Below, one piece after another: positions 6,456 to 13,734 of a stretch of DNA of 24,730 nucleotides. The first letter of the stretch is position 1, and each line of letters begins with the position of its first letter. The DNA is from DATIJJ01 sp039936115 (lineage in GTDB: Bacteria; Pseudomonadota; Gammaproteobacteria; DSM-16500). The position numbers and the translations under genes were made by a program. Location: NCBI GenBank assembly GCA_039936115.1, contig JBDTIZ010000098.1, forward strand, positions 1 to 24,730, read 5' to 3'. The notes beneath the pieces are model-generated. The model made no database searches. It had not been told where the DNA came from and was given only the letters and a program-made list of their open reading frames with translations.

Positions 6456-7087
6456 ATGCCAATCTCAACAAACCCTTCCGCAGAAAAATTAAAAAAATGG
6501 AATTGGGGTGCTTTTTTCTTTACTTGGTTTTGGGGATGTTGCAATGGGATGTATGCGGCCTTATTCCTTCCTCTATTTTATATACTTATCTTCGTCGGTA
6601 TGGTTTTAGCTGGCTTACCTGCACATTAGTAATAAAGTTCTTACCTTGGCTCTGGGTATTAGTTCGCATCTTATTTGGTATAAAAGGTAATAAATGGGCT
6701 TGGCATAATAAAAAATGGCCTAGTTTGGAAAGCTTCCAAGAAAGCCAAAAGCGTTGGACTATAGCTGGATTTACTTTGATAGTTGGTTTGGTGATGGTTT
6801 CTGCTTTGGTTATTGGTATCCTTGTTTATAGTATCTATCCTTTGCAATCTAGTATTAATCAACAGGCATTAGCAATTGTTAATCAGAGCAAAGAGGCCAA
6901 GGCATTATTAGGCGAACCGATCAAAATATCTTTATTACCAACATCAGGATCGACTATTTTTTCAATCAAAGGTTCAATAAACCAGGGCGTAATTGAACTG
7001 AAGATGAGTAAAAATAACAACAAATGGACAGTCAATGAAGAAATCATTAGCGCTGCTAATAAACACATTCACACCGTAAAAAAATAA
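6456..7087 (+). pseudogene. Small membrane protein with Coa1-like C-terminal domain, frameshifted
   Basis: Two overlapping frames together make one recognisable protein. The first (ATG 6456, stop 6629) encodes KLKKWNWGAFFFTWFWG, the N-terminal signature of a family of small membrane proteins, plus one membrane segment. The second, open until 7087, continues with FGIKGNKWAWHNKKW, a third hydrophobic segment (WTIAGFTLIVGLVMVSALVIG) and a C-terminal LGEPI...GSI...VIELKMS domain resembling Coa1 (cytochrome oxidase assembly factor-like) domains. The step is -1, as if one base were lost, and lies between 6497 and 6629, most likely after about 6590. The gene may be broken, there may be a sequencing error, or ribosomes may shift. 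It is convergent with minE. Function unknown. Confidence 0.65.
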
Positions 7088-7135
7088 TTAAGTGATTCCC
7101 CAGATTGCGAGATTCCGAGGCTTTGATTCCACCCC

Positions 7136-7162
7136 AAAAAAAGGGGCTATTCGCATAGCCCC
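7136..7162 (-). terminator. Intrinsic terminator of the yajQ-min operon
   Basis: On the minus strand GGGGCTAT (7162-7155) pairs with ATAGCCCC (7150-7143) around the loop GCGA, followed by seven T residues (7142-7136). It lies 24 bp after the minE stop. It probably also serves the convergent gene on the plus strand, less strongly. Confidence 0.85.
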
Positions 7163-7185
7163 TGATTTATTTATGAGAAGTAAAT

Positions 7186-7500
7186 TTAATCTTCCATCGC
7201 AACTTCTTTCGACTGACTCAGTTTCCTGTCTAAGAAATTAGGCAACGTTACATTCAGTTCTAGAATGGAACAGCCGTCTTTGCGGTCAAGTTCAATTTTT
7301 ACATCATCTTTATTGATCACAACGTATTTGGCGATCACATCTAATAGATCTTTTTGCAAAGAAGATAGATACTCAGGTTTGTTCAGCTGCACCCGCTCAT
7401 GCGCAATAATAATTTGCAAACGCTCTTTAGCGACTTTTGCTGATTTCTGTGGGCGTTGAAAATAATCTATAATTTTTGAAATGTGAGTTTGAATTCTCAT
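7186..7500 (-). CDS. minE: Cell division topological specificity factor MinE
   Basis: MinE stimulates the MinD ATPase and drives the pole-to-pole oscillation that keeps the division site at mid-cell. The core VAKERLQIIIAHER (residues about 22-36) is the MinD-contacting region, and SILELNVTLP (about 77-86) belongs to the dimerisation domain. At 104 residues it is longer than the usual 85-90: the N-terminus before the core is somewhat extended and the tail FLDRKLSQSKEVAMED is extra. Its ATG overlaps the minD stop (ATGA), and AAGGAG is present upstream, so translation is probably coupled. Confidence 0.96.
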   Translation of the reverse strand: MRIQTHISKIIDYFQRPQKSAKVAKERLQIIIAHERVQLNKPEYLSSLQKDLLDVIAKYVVINKDDVKIELDRKDGCSILELNVTLPNFLDRKLSQSKEVAMED

Positions 7501-8321
7501 ACGGATTCTTTCTCCTTGAAGCTAAATATGCGTTTTAGCCAATGGGATTTTTCTTCAATAAACCGATGCGGTAAATTTTCACCTAGGAAACGTCCAACTG
7601 CATCAGAATACGCCTGCCCAGCGTCGCTTTCTTGGTCGAGGATAACAGGATCACCTGAGTTAGACGCACGTAAGACGGCTTGCGATTCAGGGATAACAGC
7701 TAACAATGGAATCGACAAAATATCATTTACATCAGAAATACTTAACATATCACCATTAGTGACACGTTTTGGACAGTAACGCGTTAATAATAAATGTTCA
7801 GTAATGGGTTCGCGACCTTCTTCAGCACGTTTCGTTTTACTTGAGAGTAAACCAAGCATGCGATCTGAGTCTCGAACGGACGAAACTTCTGGATTCGTGA
7901 CTACAATGGCATGGTCCGCAAAGTACATAGCCAATTGTGCGCCACGCTCTATGCCAGCAGGTGAATCACACACAATATAGTCGAAGGTTTTGGATAGCTC
8001 TTCGAGTACGGATGCAACGCCCTCTGTCGTCAAAGCATCTTTATCACGGGTTTGTGATGCTGGTAGTATGTACAATTCTTTAACGTGTTTGTCGCGGATG
8101 AGTGCCTGATTTAGATTGGCTTCGCCTCGAATCACATTCACGAAATCGTAAACAACCCGACGTTCGCAACCCATAATTAAATCAAGATTACGCAACCCAA
8201 TATCAAAATCAATGACGACAGTTTTGTAACCCCTTTCAGCTAGCCCGACTGCAAATGATGCACTCGTTGTGGTTTTCCCTACTCCGCCCTTGCCTGACGT
8301 TACTACAATTATTTTCGCCAC
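7497..8321 (-). CDS. minD: Septum-site determining ATPase MinD
   Basis: MinD is a membrane-bound ParA-like ATPase that carries MinC to the poles. The deviant Walker A motif SGKGGVGKTT is at residues 9-18, DFDIGLRNLD follows near 38-47, and the Walker B-like region is YIVCDSPAGIE (about 116-126). The C-terminus HWLKRIFSFKEKE is the amphipathic membrane-targeting helix. The length, 274 residues, is normal (270 in E. coli). The start is GTG at 8321, preceded by GAGAGGG. It follows minC by 17 nt and overlaps minE by 4 nt. Confidence 0.97.
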   Translation of the reverse strand: MAKIIVVTSGKGGVGKTTTSASFAVGLAERGYKTVVIDFDIGLRNLDLIMGCERRVVYDFVNVIRGEANLNQALIRDKHVKELYILPASQTRDKDALTTEGVASVLEELSKTFDYIVCDSPAGIERGAQLAMYFADHAIVVTNPEVSSVRDSDRMLGLLSSKTKRAEEGREPITEHLLLTRYCPKRVTNGDMLSISDVNDILSIPLLAVIPESQAVLRASNSGDPVILDQESDAGQAYSDAVGRFLGENLPHRFIEEKSHWLKRIFSFKEKESV

Positions 8322-8338
8322 TTTTTTGTCCCTCTCAA

Positions 8339-9052
8339 TTAAGAAATTGTCTCAATGCGCACCTGTTCATTATCCAAATAAATCTGGATCATACCATGAC
8401 TTTCGGGTAGTGGCTGCATATCCTCTTTTGTCAGATAAAAACCCGCAATTGAAATTAACTCAGCTTCTAATGTTCGGCAGAAAATTCGAGCATGTTTATT
8501 ACCTTGCACGCCGGCCAAAGCACGGCCGCGCAATGGGCCGTACACGTGAATATTTCCATCAGCCAGCAATTCAGCGCCTGCACTCACTGTTGAAACAATA
8601 ATTAAATCCGTTTCTTTAGCATAAATTTGCATACCGGAACGAACCGGGCTGCTAATTAACTTTGTATTAGGTCGTTCTGCTTCTACTGTTTTCTTTTTGC
8701 TGGTTTCTGCATGACTTAATTTGCCAATTGTTAATACTGGCAGCCCATTAGCTGCAGCGGATACTAATTGCTCAGGACTTGCGTTGCGTACACCCATTGG
8801 CACTAGATTATTTGCCAATAAAATTTCTTTTAGCTTAATAAAATCTACCGTGCTTTCTGTATTAATTTTTTCTAAATCGATAACGATCGGTGCGCCAAGA
8901 AAAAATGTGGGGGCACGCTTTATCGTTTCGGTAATTTGTTTTTCTAATGCATCTAAATCGTAGCGCGTTAACTGTAAAATAGAACAAGGTGCAAAACTTG
9001 CTTTGAATTGAAAACACGCCTGACGATCCATAGTCAAAGTACTTGCTGTCAT
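8339..9052 (-). CDS. minC: Septum-site determining protein MinC
   Basis: MinC inhibits FtsZ polymerisation away from mid-cell when recruited by MinD. The N-terminal FtsZ-binding domain covers about residues 5-105. The C-terminal beta-helix domain that binds MinD is recognised by RSGMQIYAKETDLIIV and the glycine-rich HVYGPLRGRALAG. I chose ATG 9052 (MTASTLTMDRQ, 237 residues) over an upstream in-frame start at 9115. It matches the usual MinC length and lies 1 nt after the yajQ stop, whose last codons supply an AGGGA-type Shine-Dalgarno. Confidence 0.95.
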   Translation of the reverse strand: MTASTLTMDRQACFQFKASFAPCSILQLTRYDLDALEKQITETIKRAPTFFLGAPIVIDLEKINTESTVDFIKLKEILLANNLVPMGVRNASPEQLVSAAANGLPVLTIGKLSHAETSKKKTVEAERPNTKLISSPVRSGMQIYAKETDLIIVSTVSAGAELLADGNIHVYGPLRGRALAGVQGNKHARIFCRTLEAELISIAGFYLTKEDMQPLPESHGMIQIYLDNEQVRIETIS

Positions 9053-9053
9053 A

Positions 9054-9536
9054 TTAATCCCTAAAGTTTTCAAATTGTAGTGGCAATTCAAATTTGGCTT
9101 GACGCAAAAAAGCAATTACCGTTTGTAGATCATCACGTTTCTTACCTGTTACACGCACTTGATCTCCCTGGATAGCTGCTTGCACTTTCAAATTTGCTTC
9201 TTTAATAATTTTTACTAATTTTTTAGCTTTTTCAGTTTCAATCCCTTCTTTGACTTCAACAATCTGTCTTGCTTCATTTAACTTTATTTCAGGATTTTTG
9301 TATTCTAAAGAACGTGTATCTATACCACGTTTACTCAATTTGTTCCGCAAAATTTCATCCAGCTGTTTCAATTGAAAATCTGTCGGTGCTATCAATGTAA
9401 TAGTATTTTTTGTTAATTCAAGCCGAGAATCTGTTCCCTTAAAATCAAAACGAGTGCCGATTTCACGATTGGCTTGATCAACAGCATTAGTCACTTCATG
9501 ATTGTCAATTTTGGAAACAACGTCAAATGACGGCAT
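9054..9536 (-). CDS. yajQ: YajQ family nucleotide-binding protein
   Basis: This 160-residue protein is a full-length member of the YajQ (DUF520) family. It opens with MPSFDVVSKIDNHEVTNAVDQ and contains FDFKGTDSRLEL and the C-terminal RQAKFELPLQFENFRD, all hallmark segments. The fold has two alpha/beta subdomains, and some members bind cyclic di-GMP or other nucleotides. The ATG has AGGAGA 8 nt upstream. It is the first gene of a tight group with minC, minD and minE, which is not its setting in E. coli and suggests coexpression with the division-site genes. Confidence 0.94.
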   Translation of the reverse strand: MPSFDVVSKIDNHEVTNAVDQANREIGTRFDFKGTDSRLELTKNTITLIAPTDFQLKQLDEILRNKLSKRGIDTRSLEYKNPEIKLNEARQIVEVKEGIETEKAKKLVKIIKEANLKVQAAIQGDQVRVTGKKRDDLQTVIAFLRQAKFELPLQFENFRD

Positions 9537-9658
9537 GTTTTTTCTCCTGATTTTATATCCGATTTAAAACAGAAATTAATTCCTATGCGGTTTTTTTGAC
9601 TCTCTAAATTGTCATGGTTAAGTTAACGCTTGAAGGAAAAATAATCAATAATTTTTCT

Positions 9659-10279
9659 CTATGTAACTTCATTCTGCATTCGATATTCAATCAAATCATG
9701 AATAGTAGCAATTTTTATTTTATGTATTTTGGCAAATTCAATTAGATCAGGTAAACGTGCCATACTGCCATCCTCTTTCATAATTTCACAAATGACTGCT
9801 GCGGGTTGCAAGCCAGTTAATCGAGCTAAATCTACGCTACCTTCTGTATGACCTTGGCGCTCTAGTACGCCGCCTACACGTGACTGAATCGGAAAAATAT
9901 GGCCTGGCATTGAAATATCGTTTGGTGTCGAATTGGGATCAACGGCTACGCGTATCGTATGCGCGCGATCACTTACAGAAACGCCGGAACTTACACCATC
10001 AGTCGCCTCGATTGAAGTCGTAAACATTGCTTGGTTTTGATGTACATTTCGCTCTGCCATTAAAGGTAGTTGTAAACGTGTAACTATCTCTTGCGAGATT
10101 GTGAGGCATACAAAACCGCGTGCGTAGGTAATCATAAAATTAATTGCTTCAGGCGTAACTTTTTCTGCCGCCAAAACCAAATCACCTTCTTGCTCGCGAT
10201 TTTCATCATCAACTAAAATAATCATGCGCCCCTGGCGCAATTCTATAATGGCTTCTTCAATCGATGCTAATTGAGTCAC
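9659..10279 (-). CDS. ribB: 3,4-dihydroxy-2-butanone 4-phosphate synthase RibB
   Basis: RibB converts ribulose 5-phosphate to 3,4-dihydroxy-2-butanone 4-phosphate and formate in riboflavin synthesis. The acidic metal/substrate loop DDENREQEGD (about residues 24-33) and the segment MPGHIFPIQSRVGGVLERQGHTE carry the known active-site residues. It is a stand-alone synthase of 206 residues, without the GTP cyclohydrolase II half of RibBA. I chose GTG 10279 because GAGGAG lies 8 nt upstream; an upstream TTG (10306) has no such signal. No other riboflavin gene is nearby. I see no FMN riboswitch in the 335 nt upstream. Confidence 0.93.
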   Translation of the reverse strand: MTQLASIEEAIIELRQGRMIILVDDENREQEGDLVLAAEKVTPEAINFMITYARGFVCLTISQEIVTRLQLPLMAERNVHQNQAMFTTSIEATDGVSSGVSVSDRAHTIRVAVDPNSTPNDISMPGHIFPIQSRVGGVLERQGHTEGSVDLARLTGLQPAAVICEIMKEDGSMARLPDLIEFAKIHKIKIATIHDLIEYRMQNEVT

Positions 10280-10453
10280 TAAAATGCTCCTCGCTTTTAA
10301 TTCCAATCGAACCTTTTGAATATCAAATTTTTGATAGAATAAGGCTGTGTGGCATTTTAACCTCTGCGACAGATAGTGGGAATAAATAATCTTGTTTTCG
10401 AATTTGTTTTTTGATTTGAGATTTTGTATTTGGAACTAGTGTTATTTCAAACC

Positions 10454-10494
10454 ATGAAATGTATTTTCATTATTCTATTAACAAGAATGAAAAT
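10454..10494. repeat. Cluster of ATGAAA-type inverted repeats upstream of ribB
   Basis: ATGAAA (10454-10459), ATTTTCATT (10463-10471) and AATGAAAAT (10486-10494) form alternating inverted repeats between rplQ and ribB. Such an array could be an operator; a Fur-like site is possible but not shown. The rest of the 10280-10614 gap holds a 7-bp palindrome TATCAAA-TT-TTTGATA (10321-10336) and the rplQ hairpin, and no gene. Confidence 0.3.
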
Positions 10495-10567
10495 GGTTCT
10501 TCGTATGAGTATTTTGACAAAAAAAGATGTCGCAAGTAAAACATGAGGGATTGCAGAGAGTTATATT

Positions 10568-10591
10568 GAAACCGGACTTTCATCCGGTTTC
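10568..10591 (-). terminator. Hairpin after rplQ, probable end of the ribosomal operon
   Basis: GAAACCGGA (10568-10576) and TCCGGTTTC (10583-10591) form a perfect 9-bp stem with a 6-nt loop, 24 bp past the rplQ stop. No clear T-run follows on the minus strand, so termination may be weak or it may act as a 3'-end stabiliser. Confidence 0.6.
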
Positions 10592-10614
10592 TGATAAGAC
10601 CTAATATTTAAAGC

Positions 10615-10995
10615 TCAATCAGCAGGCGCTTCAATTTTTTCTCTTCCGACTAACTCTACGATAGCCATTGGAGCTGCGTCACCTTTGCGGTAACCGCATT
10701 TTAAAACACGCAAATAACCACCTGGGCGTTGCTTGAAATGAGGACCAATTTCATTAAAAAGTTTGGTTACCATTTCACGATCTCTAAGACGAGAAAATGC
10801 AATACGTCGATTATGTACTGTGTCAACTTTTGCTAAAGTAATCATTGGTTCCATGTAGCCTCTCAGCTCTTTAGCTTTTGCTACTGTCGTAGTTATAAGC
10901 TCATGGTTAAGCATAGAAACCATCATATTTTTAAACATTGCCTTACGATGACTACTTGTACGGCTAAAATATCTACCACTTTTACGATGTCGCAT
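10615..10995 (-). CDS. rplQ: 50S ribosomal protein L17
   Basis: L17 binds 23S rRNA near the peptide exit region. The first residues [24 protein letters not shown] match the family start ([21 protein letters not shown] in E. coli). The 126-residue length is normal. It is the last gene of the alpha operon, 13 nt after rpoA. Confidence 0.97.
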   Translation of the reverse strand: [126 protein letters not shown]

Positions 10996-11008
10996 GATGC
11001 AAACCTTC

Positions 11009-12001
11009 CTACTCTTTGTCTTTTAACGATACTGGCGGCCAATTGTCTAAACGCATACCTAAAGATAGACCATGTGATGCTAGTACATTTTTGATTTCTG
11101 TTAATGATTTCTTGCCAAGGTTTGGTGTTTTTAGCAAGTCAGTTTCCGTACGCTGAATCAAATCCCCGATGAAGTATATACTTTCAGCTTTTAAACAGTT
11201 AGCTGAGCGCACAGTCAATTCGAGATCATCAACTGGACGTGTATAAATTGGATTGACGGCCAACTGATCACCAGCATCTTTAGTGATTGGCGATGATTTT
11301 AAATCTACAAATGGTGATAATTGCTGTTGTAGAATTGTTGCTGATCGTCTTATCGCTTCTTCAGGATCTAATGTACCATTCGTTTCAAGATCAATTACGA
11401 GCTTGTCCAAATCTGTACGTTGTTCTACACGAGCACTTTCAACTGAGTATGCTACACGTCTAATTGGGCTAAAACTTGCATCTATGTGAAGCACGCCAAT
11501 AGAAATTTTTCCTTCCTCTTTGAATTTGCTTCGAGTAGAGGCAGTTTGATACCCTCTGCCCAAGACAACTTTCAATACCATATTGATAGAACCTGCATCA
11601 TTAAGATGCGCAATAACGTGATCAGGATTAATGATTTCAACATCATGTTCTTGTTCAATATCGCCAGCTAAAACTGGGCCAGCACCTTTCTTGCTGAGTT
11701 TTAGCATAACTTCTTCACGACCATGAAGTTTGATCGCAACACCTTTGAGGTTTAGGAGGATTTCAACCACATCTTCTTGAACGCCAGGTATGGTGCCATA
11801 CTCATGTAGTACACCGTCAATTTTTGTTTCAACAATTGCTGCTCCTGGCATTGATGAAAGCAAGATTCTACGTATAGTTGTGCCTAACGTATGACCGAAG
11901 CCTCTTTCTAATGGCTCTAGTGTTACCCTTGCATGAAAAGGGCTTAATGTTTCTACTGCAATCTCACGCGGGCTTAAAAATTCGTACGGATTATTTTGCA
12001 T
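11009..12001 (-). CDS. rpoA: RNA polymerase alpha subunit
   Basis: The alpha subunit dimerises to start assembly of RNA polymerase and contacts promoter UP elements and activators. The N-terminal domain (about 1-235) contains ERGFGHTLGTTIRRILLSSMPGAA, the dimer and beta/beta' interface. The C-terminal domain (about 250-330) contains RSANCLKAESIYFIGDL and TPNLGKKSLTEIK, the helix-hairpin-helix surface that binds DNA, closely like E. coli. The length is 330 residues (329 in E. coli). It lies 26 nt after rpsD. Confidence 0.98.
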   Translation of the reverse strand: MQNNPYEFLSPREIAVETLSPFHARVTLEPLERGFGHTLGTTIRRILLSSMPGAAIVETKIDGVLHEYGTIPGVQEDVVEILLNLKGVAIKLHGREEVMLKLSKKGAGPVLAGDIEQEHDVEIINPDHVIAHLNDAGSINMVLKVVLGRGYQTASTRSKFKEEGKISIGVLHIDASFSPIRRVAYSVESARVEQRTDLDKLVIDLETNGTLDPEEAIRRSATILQQQLSPFVDLKSSPITKDAGDQLAVNPIYTRPVDDLELTVRSANCLKAESIYFIGDLIQRTETDLLKTPNLGKKSLTEIKNVLASHGLSLGMRLDNWPPVSLKDKE

Positions 12002-12027
12002 TTAATAGCCTCATGAACTCCAAACAA

Positions 12028-12648
12028 TTACTTGGAATAAAGCTCAACAATTAGTTTTTCGTAAATATCAGTTGGTAGATCTGATCTTTCTGGCATATTT
12101 TTGAAAACACCTGAAAGTTCGTTCATATCTACTTCAATCCAGCTGCAGGCTGCTCTTGATTGCGCCAAGGTAACTGCTCCTTGAATTCGCAATTGTTGTT
12201 TTGAGCGATCTCTCACAGTAATTACGTCACCGGGAGAAATCATATGCGATGGGATGTTTACGCTTTTACCGTTAACTAAAATAGCACGGTGGCTTACTAA
12301 CTGCCTTGCTTCAGCTCTAGTTGATCCAAACCCCATTCTGTATACCACATTGTCTAGTCTGCTTTCTAAAAGTTTTAACAGATTTTCGCCTGTTGACCCT
12401 TTTAATCGTGCAGCTTTTTTAAAGTAGTTACGGAATTGACGTTCCATAATACCATAAATACGTCTAACTTTTTGTTTTTCGCGCAATTGTCCGCCATATT
12501 CTGTCGCACGCCCTTTGCGCGCGCCATGCATTCCTGGTGGTGTGTCCAACTTGCATTTTGTATCAAGTGAACGTACTGCACTTAAGAGCGAAAGATCTAC
12601 ACCTTCGCGTCTCGCTAATTTACATCTTGGTCCAAGATAACGAGCCAT
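12028..12648 (-). CDS. rpsD: 30S ribosomal protein S4
   Basis: S4 is a primary 16S rRNA-binding protein that begins 30S assembly and, in E. coli, represses its own operon. The sequence MARYLGPRCKLARREGVDL and the S4 RNA-binding domain (SRLDNVVYRMGFGSTRAEARQLVSH, about residues 95-119) are clear. There is no N-terminal zinc cluster. The chosen ATG at 12648 gives 206 residues, as in E. coli; an in-frame TTG directly before it is ignored because AGGAGA fits the ATG. Confidence 0.97.
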   Translation of the reverse strand: MARYLGPRCKLARREGVDLSLLSAVRSLDTKCKLDTPPGMHGARKGRATEYGGQLREKQKVRRIYGIMERQFRNYFKKAARLKGSTGENLLKLLESRLDNVVYRMGFGSTRAEARQLVSHRAILVNGKSVNIPSHMISPGDVITVRDRSKQQLRIQGAVTLAQSRAACSWIEVDMNELSGVFKNMPERSDLPTDIYEKLIVELYSK

Positions 12649-12663
12649 CAACCTTCTCCTGCT

Positions 12664-13074
12664 TTACACGCGACGTTTTTTAGGATCACGGCAACCATTA
12701 AATGGTATGCCTGTCGCATCTGTGATTGATAATATTTTCAAACCTGCTGTGTGGAGTGAGCGAATTGCTGACTCTCTACCAGGGCCTGGGCCCTTAACAC
12801 GAACATGTACGTTTTTCATACCGAAGTTTTCAACCACGATTTGAGCCACTTTTGCAGCTGCTTCACCCGCCGCATATGGGGTCGATTTTCGTGATCCACG
12901 GTAACCGCAGCTTGCTGCGCTTGACCATGCAACTGTATTACCTTGTACATCAGTAATTGTGACAATTGTATTATTAAAGGATGCGCGAATATAAACCATA
13001 CCGTCGACGACTAGTTTTTTAGTCTTTTTACGCGCTTTAACTGCTGGTGTTTGTTGAACTCTGGTATCTGTCAT
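12664..13074 (-). CDS. rpsK: 30S ribosomal protein S11
   Basis: S11 lies on the 30S platform near the mRNA exit (Shine-Dalgarno) site. The segments ASFNNTIVTITDVQGNTVAWSSA and VRVKGPGPGRESAIRSL, and the basic C-terminal DPKKRRV, are hallmark. The 136 residues include a slightly longer N-terminal tail (TDTRVQQTPAVKARKK) than in E. coli (129). It follows rpsM by 44 nt. Confidence 0.97.
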   Translation of the reverse strand: MTDTRVQQTPAVKARKKTKKLVVDGMVYIRASFNNTIVTITDVQGNTVAWSSAASCGYRGSRKSTPYAAGEAAAKVAQIVVENFGMKNVHVRVKGPGPGRESAIRSLHTAGLKILSITDATGIPFNGCRDPKKRRV

Positions 13075-13118
13075 TGCAATTTATTTTCCTAGTTACCTAC
13101 TGAAATATAATCGGTTTT

Positions 13119-13475
13119 TTAGTTCTTACCCTTTCGCTTACCTTTACGGGTTCTAGCATTTGTTCGTGTACGCTGTCCTCGCACCGGAAGACCGCGACGG
13201 TGTCTTAAACCACGATAAGCACCTAATTCAACTAATCGTTTAATATTCATTGAAACTTCACGACGCAAGTCACCCTCAACACGAAACTTAGCGACTTCAC
13301 CACGTAAGCTTTCAAGTTCCGCTTCCGAAAGATCTTTTACTTTTGTTTCCGGTCTAATCTTAGCTGATACACAAATAATTTCAGCTCTTTTCCGTCCAAT
13401 ACCAAATATAGAGGTAAGGCCAATAACTATATGTTTCTGTACCGGTATGTTAACGCCTGCAATACGGGCTGCCAT
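13119..13475 (-). CDS. rpsM: 30S ribosomal protein S13
   Basis: S13 sits in the 30S head and contacts tRNA in the P site and the 50S subunit. MAARIAGVNIPVQKHIVIGL, the helix-hairpin-helix GIGRKRAEIIC and the basic tail RGQRTRTNARTRKGKRK identify it. The length of 118 residues equals that of E. coli. TAGGAG is located before the ATG. It is the first gene of the alpha-operon part, 110 nt after rpmJ. Confidence 0.97.
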   Translation of the reverse strand: MAARIAGVNIPVQKHIVIGLTSIFGIGRKRAEIICVSAKIRPETKVKDLSEAELESLRGEVAKFRVEGDLRREVSMNIKRLVELGAYRGLRHRRGLPVRGQRTRTNARTRKGKRKGKN

Positions 13476-13585
13476 TCAATCACTCCTACAACTTTTCTCT
13501 TTGAGATCCTCTAACCGCAAAAGCGCGTCAGTGTAATATTGAATTAATAATAAATCAACCTTTTAGTGAAAAAAGATCCTAACTA
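13476..13585 (-). promoter_or_regulatory. Leader region before rpsM (possible alpha-operon promoter and S4 site)
   Basis: The 110 nt between rpmJ and rpsM is one of the few sizeable gaps in the ribosomal cluster. In E. coli the leader at this place folds into a pseudoknot bound by S4. Here I see an AT-rich stretch with TTGATT and -10-like hexamers but no promoter with good spacing, and no pseudoknot that I can confirm by eye. The role is inferred from position. Confidence 0.3.
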
Positions 13586-13699
13586 TTAACCTTGTTTTTG
13601 TTTATGTCGTTTTTCTTTACAAATAACTCTCACTACACGATTTCTACGAACAATCTTGCAATGACGGCATACCTTCTTTACTGACGCACCAACTTTCAT
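13586..13699 (-). CDS. rpmJ: 50S ribosomal protein L36
   Basis: This very short gene (37 residues) is translated MKVGASVKKVCRHCKIVRRN and so on. The zinc-ribbon ligands C11, C14, C27 and H32 (C-x2-C-x12-C-x4-H) are all present, so this is the zinc-binding form. L36 is one of the last proteins to join the 50S subunit. Its place between secY (35 nt) and rpsM is the normal one in gammaproteobacteria. Confidence 0.95.
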   Translation of the reverse strand: MKVGASVKKVCRHCKIVRRNRVVRVICKEKRHKQKQG

Positions 13700-13734
13700 A
13701 ATAAACTCCAATTCTCAGCATACTTTATTAATTT

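Noticed and set aside
6598..6629. Programmed -1 frameshift site in the Coa1-like gene
   Set aside because: GGTTTTA does not allow good re-pairing in both sites, and no following pseudoknot is evident; a mutation or sequence error is simpler.
8269..8601. Plus-strand open frame of 110 codons opposite minD/minC
   Set aside because: It spans the minC-minD junction on the opposite strand, and its composition is what the reverse complement of the Min genes would give.
10280..10614. FMN riboswitch upstream of ribB
   Set aside because: None of the conserved GC-rich RFN blocks can be found on the minus strand; the region is AT-rich.
13586..13734. tRNA or other RNA gene between secY and rpsM
   Set aside because: The segment encodes L36 in full, with its zinc ligands; no cloverleaf can be drawn.
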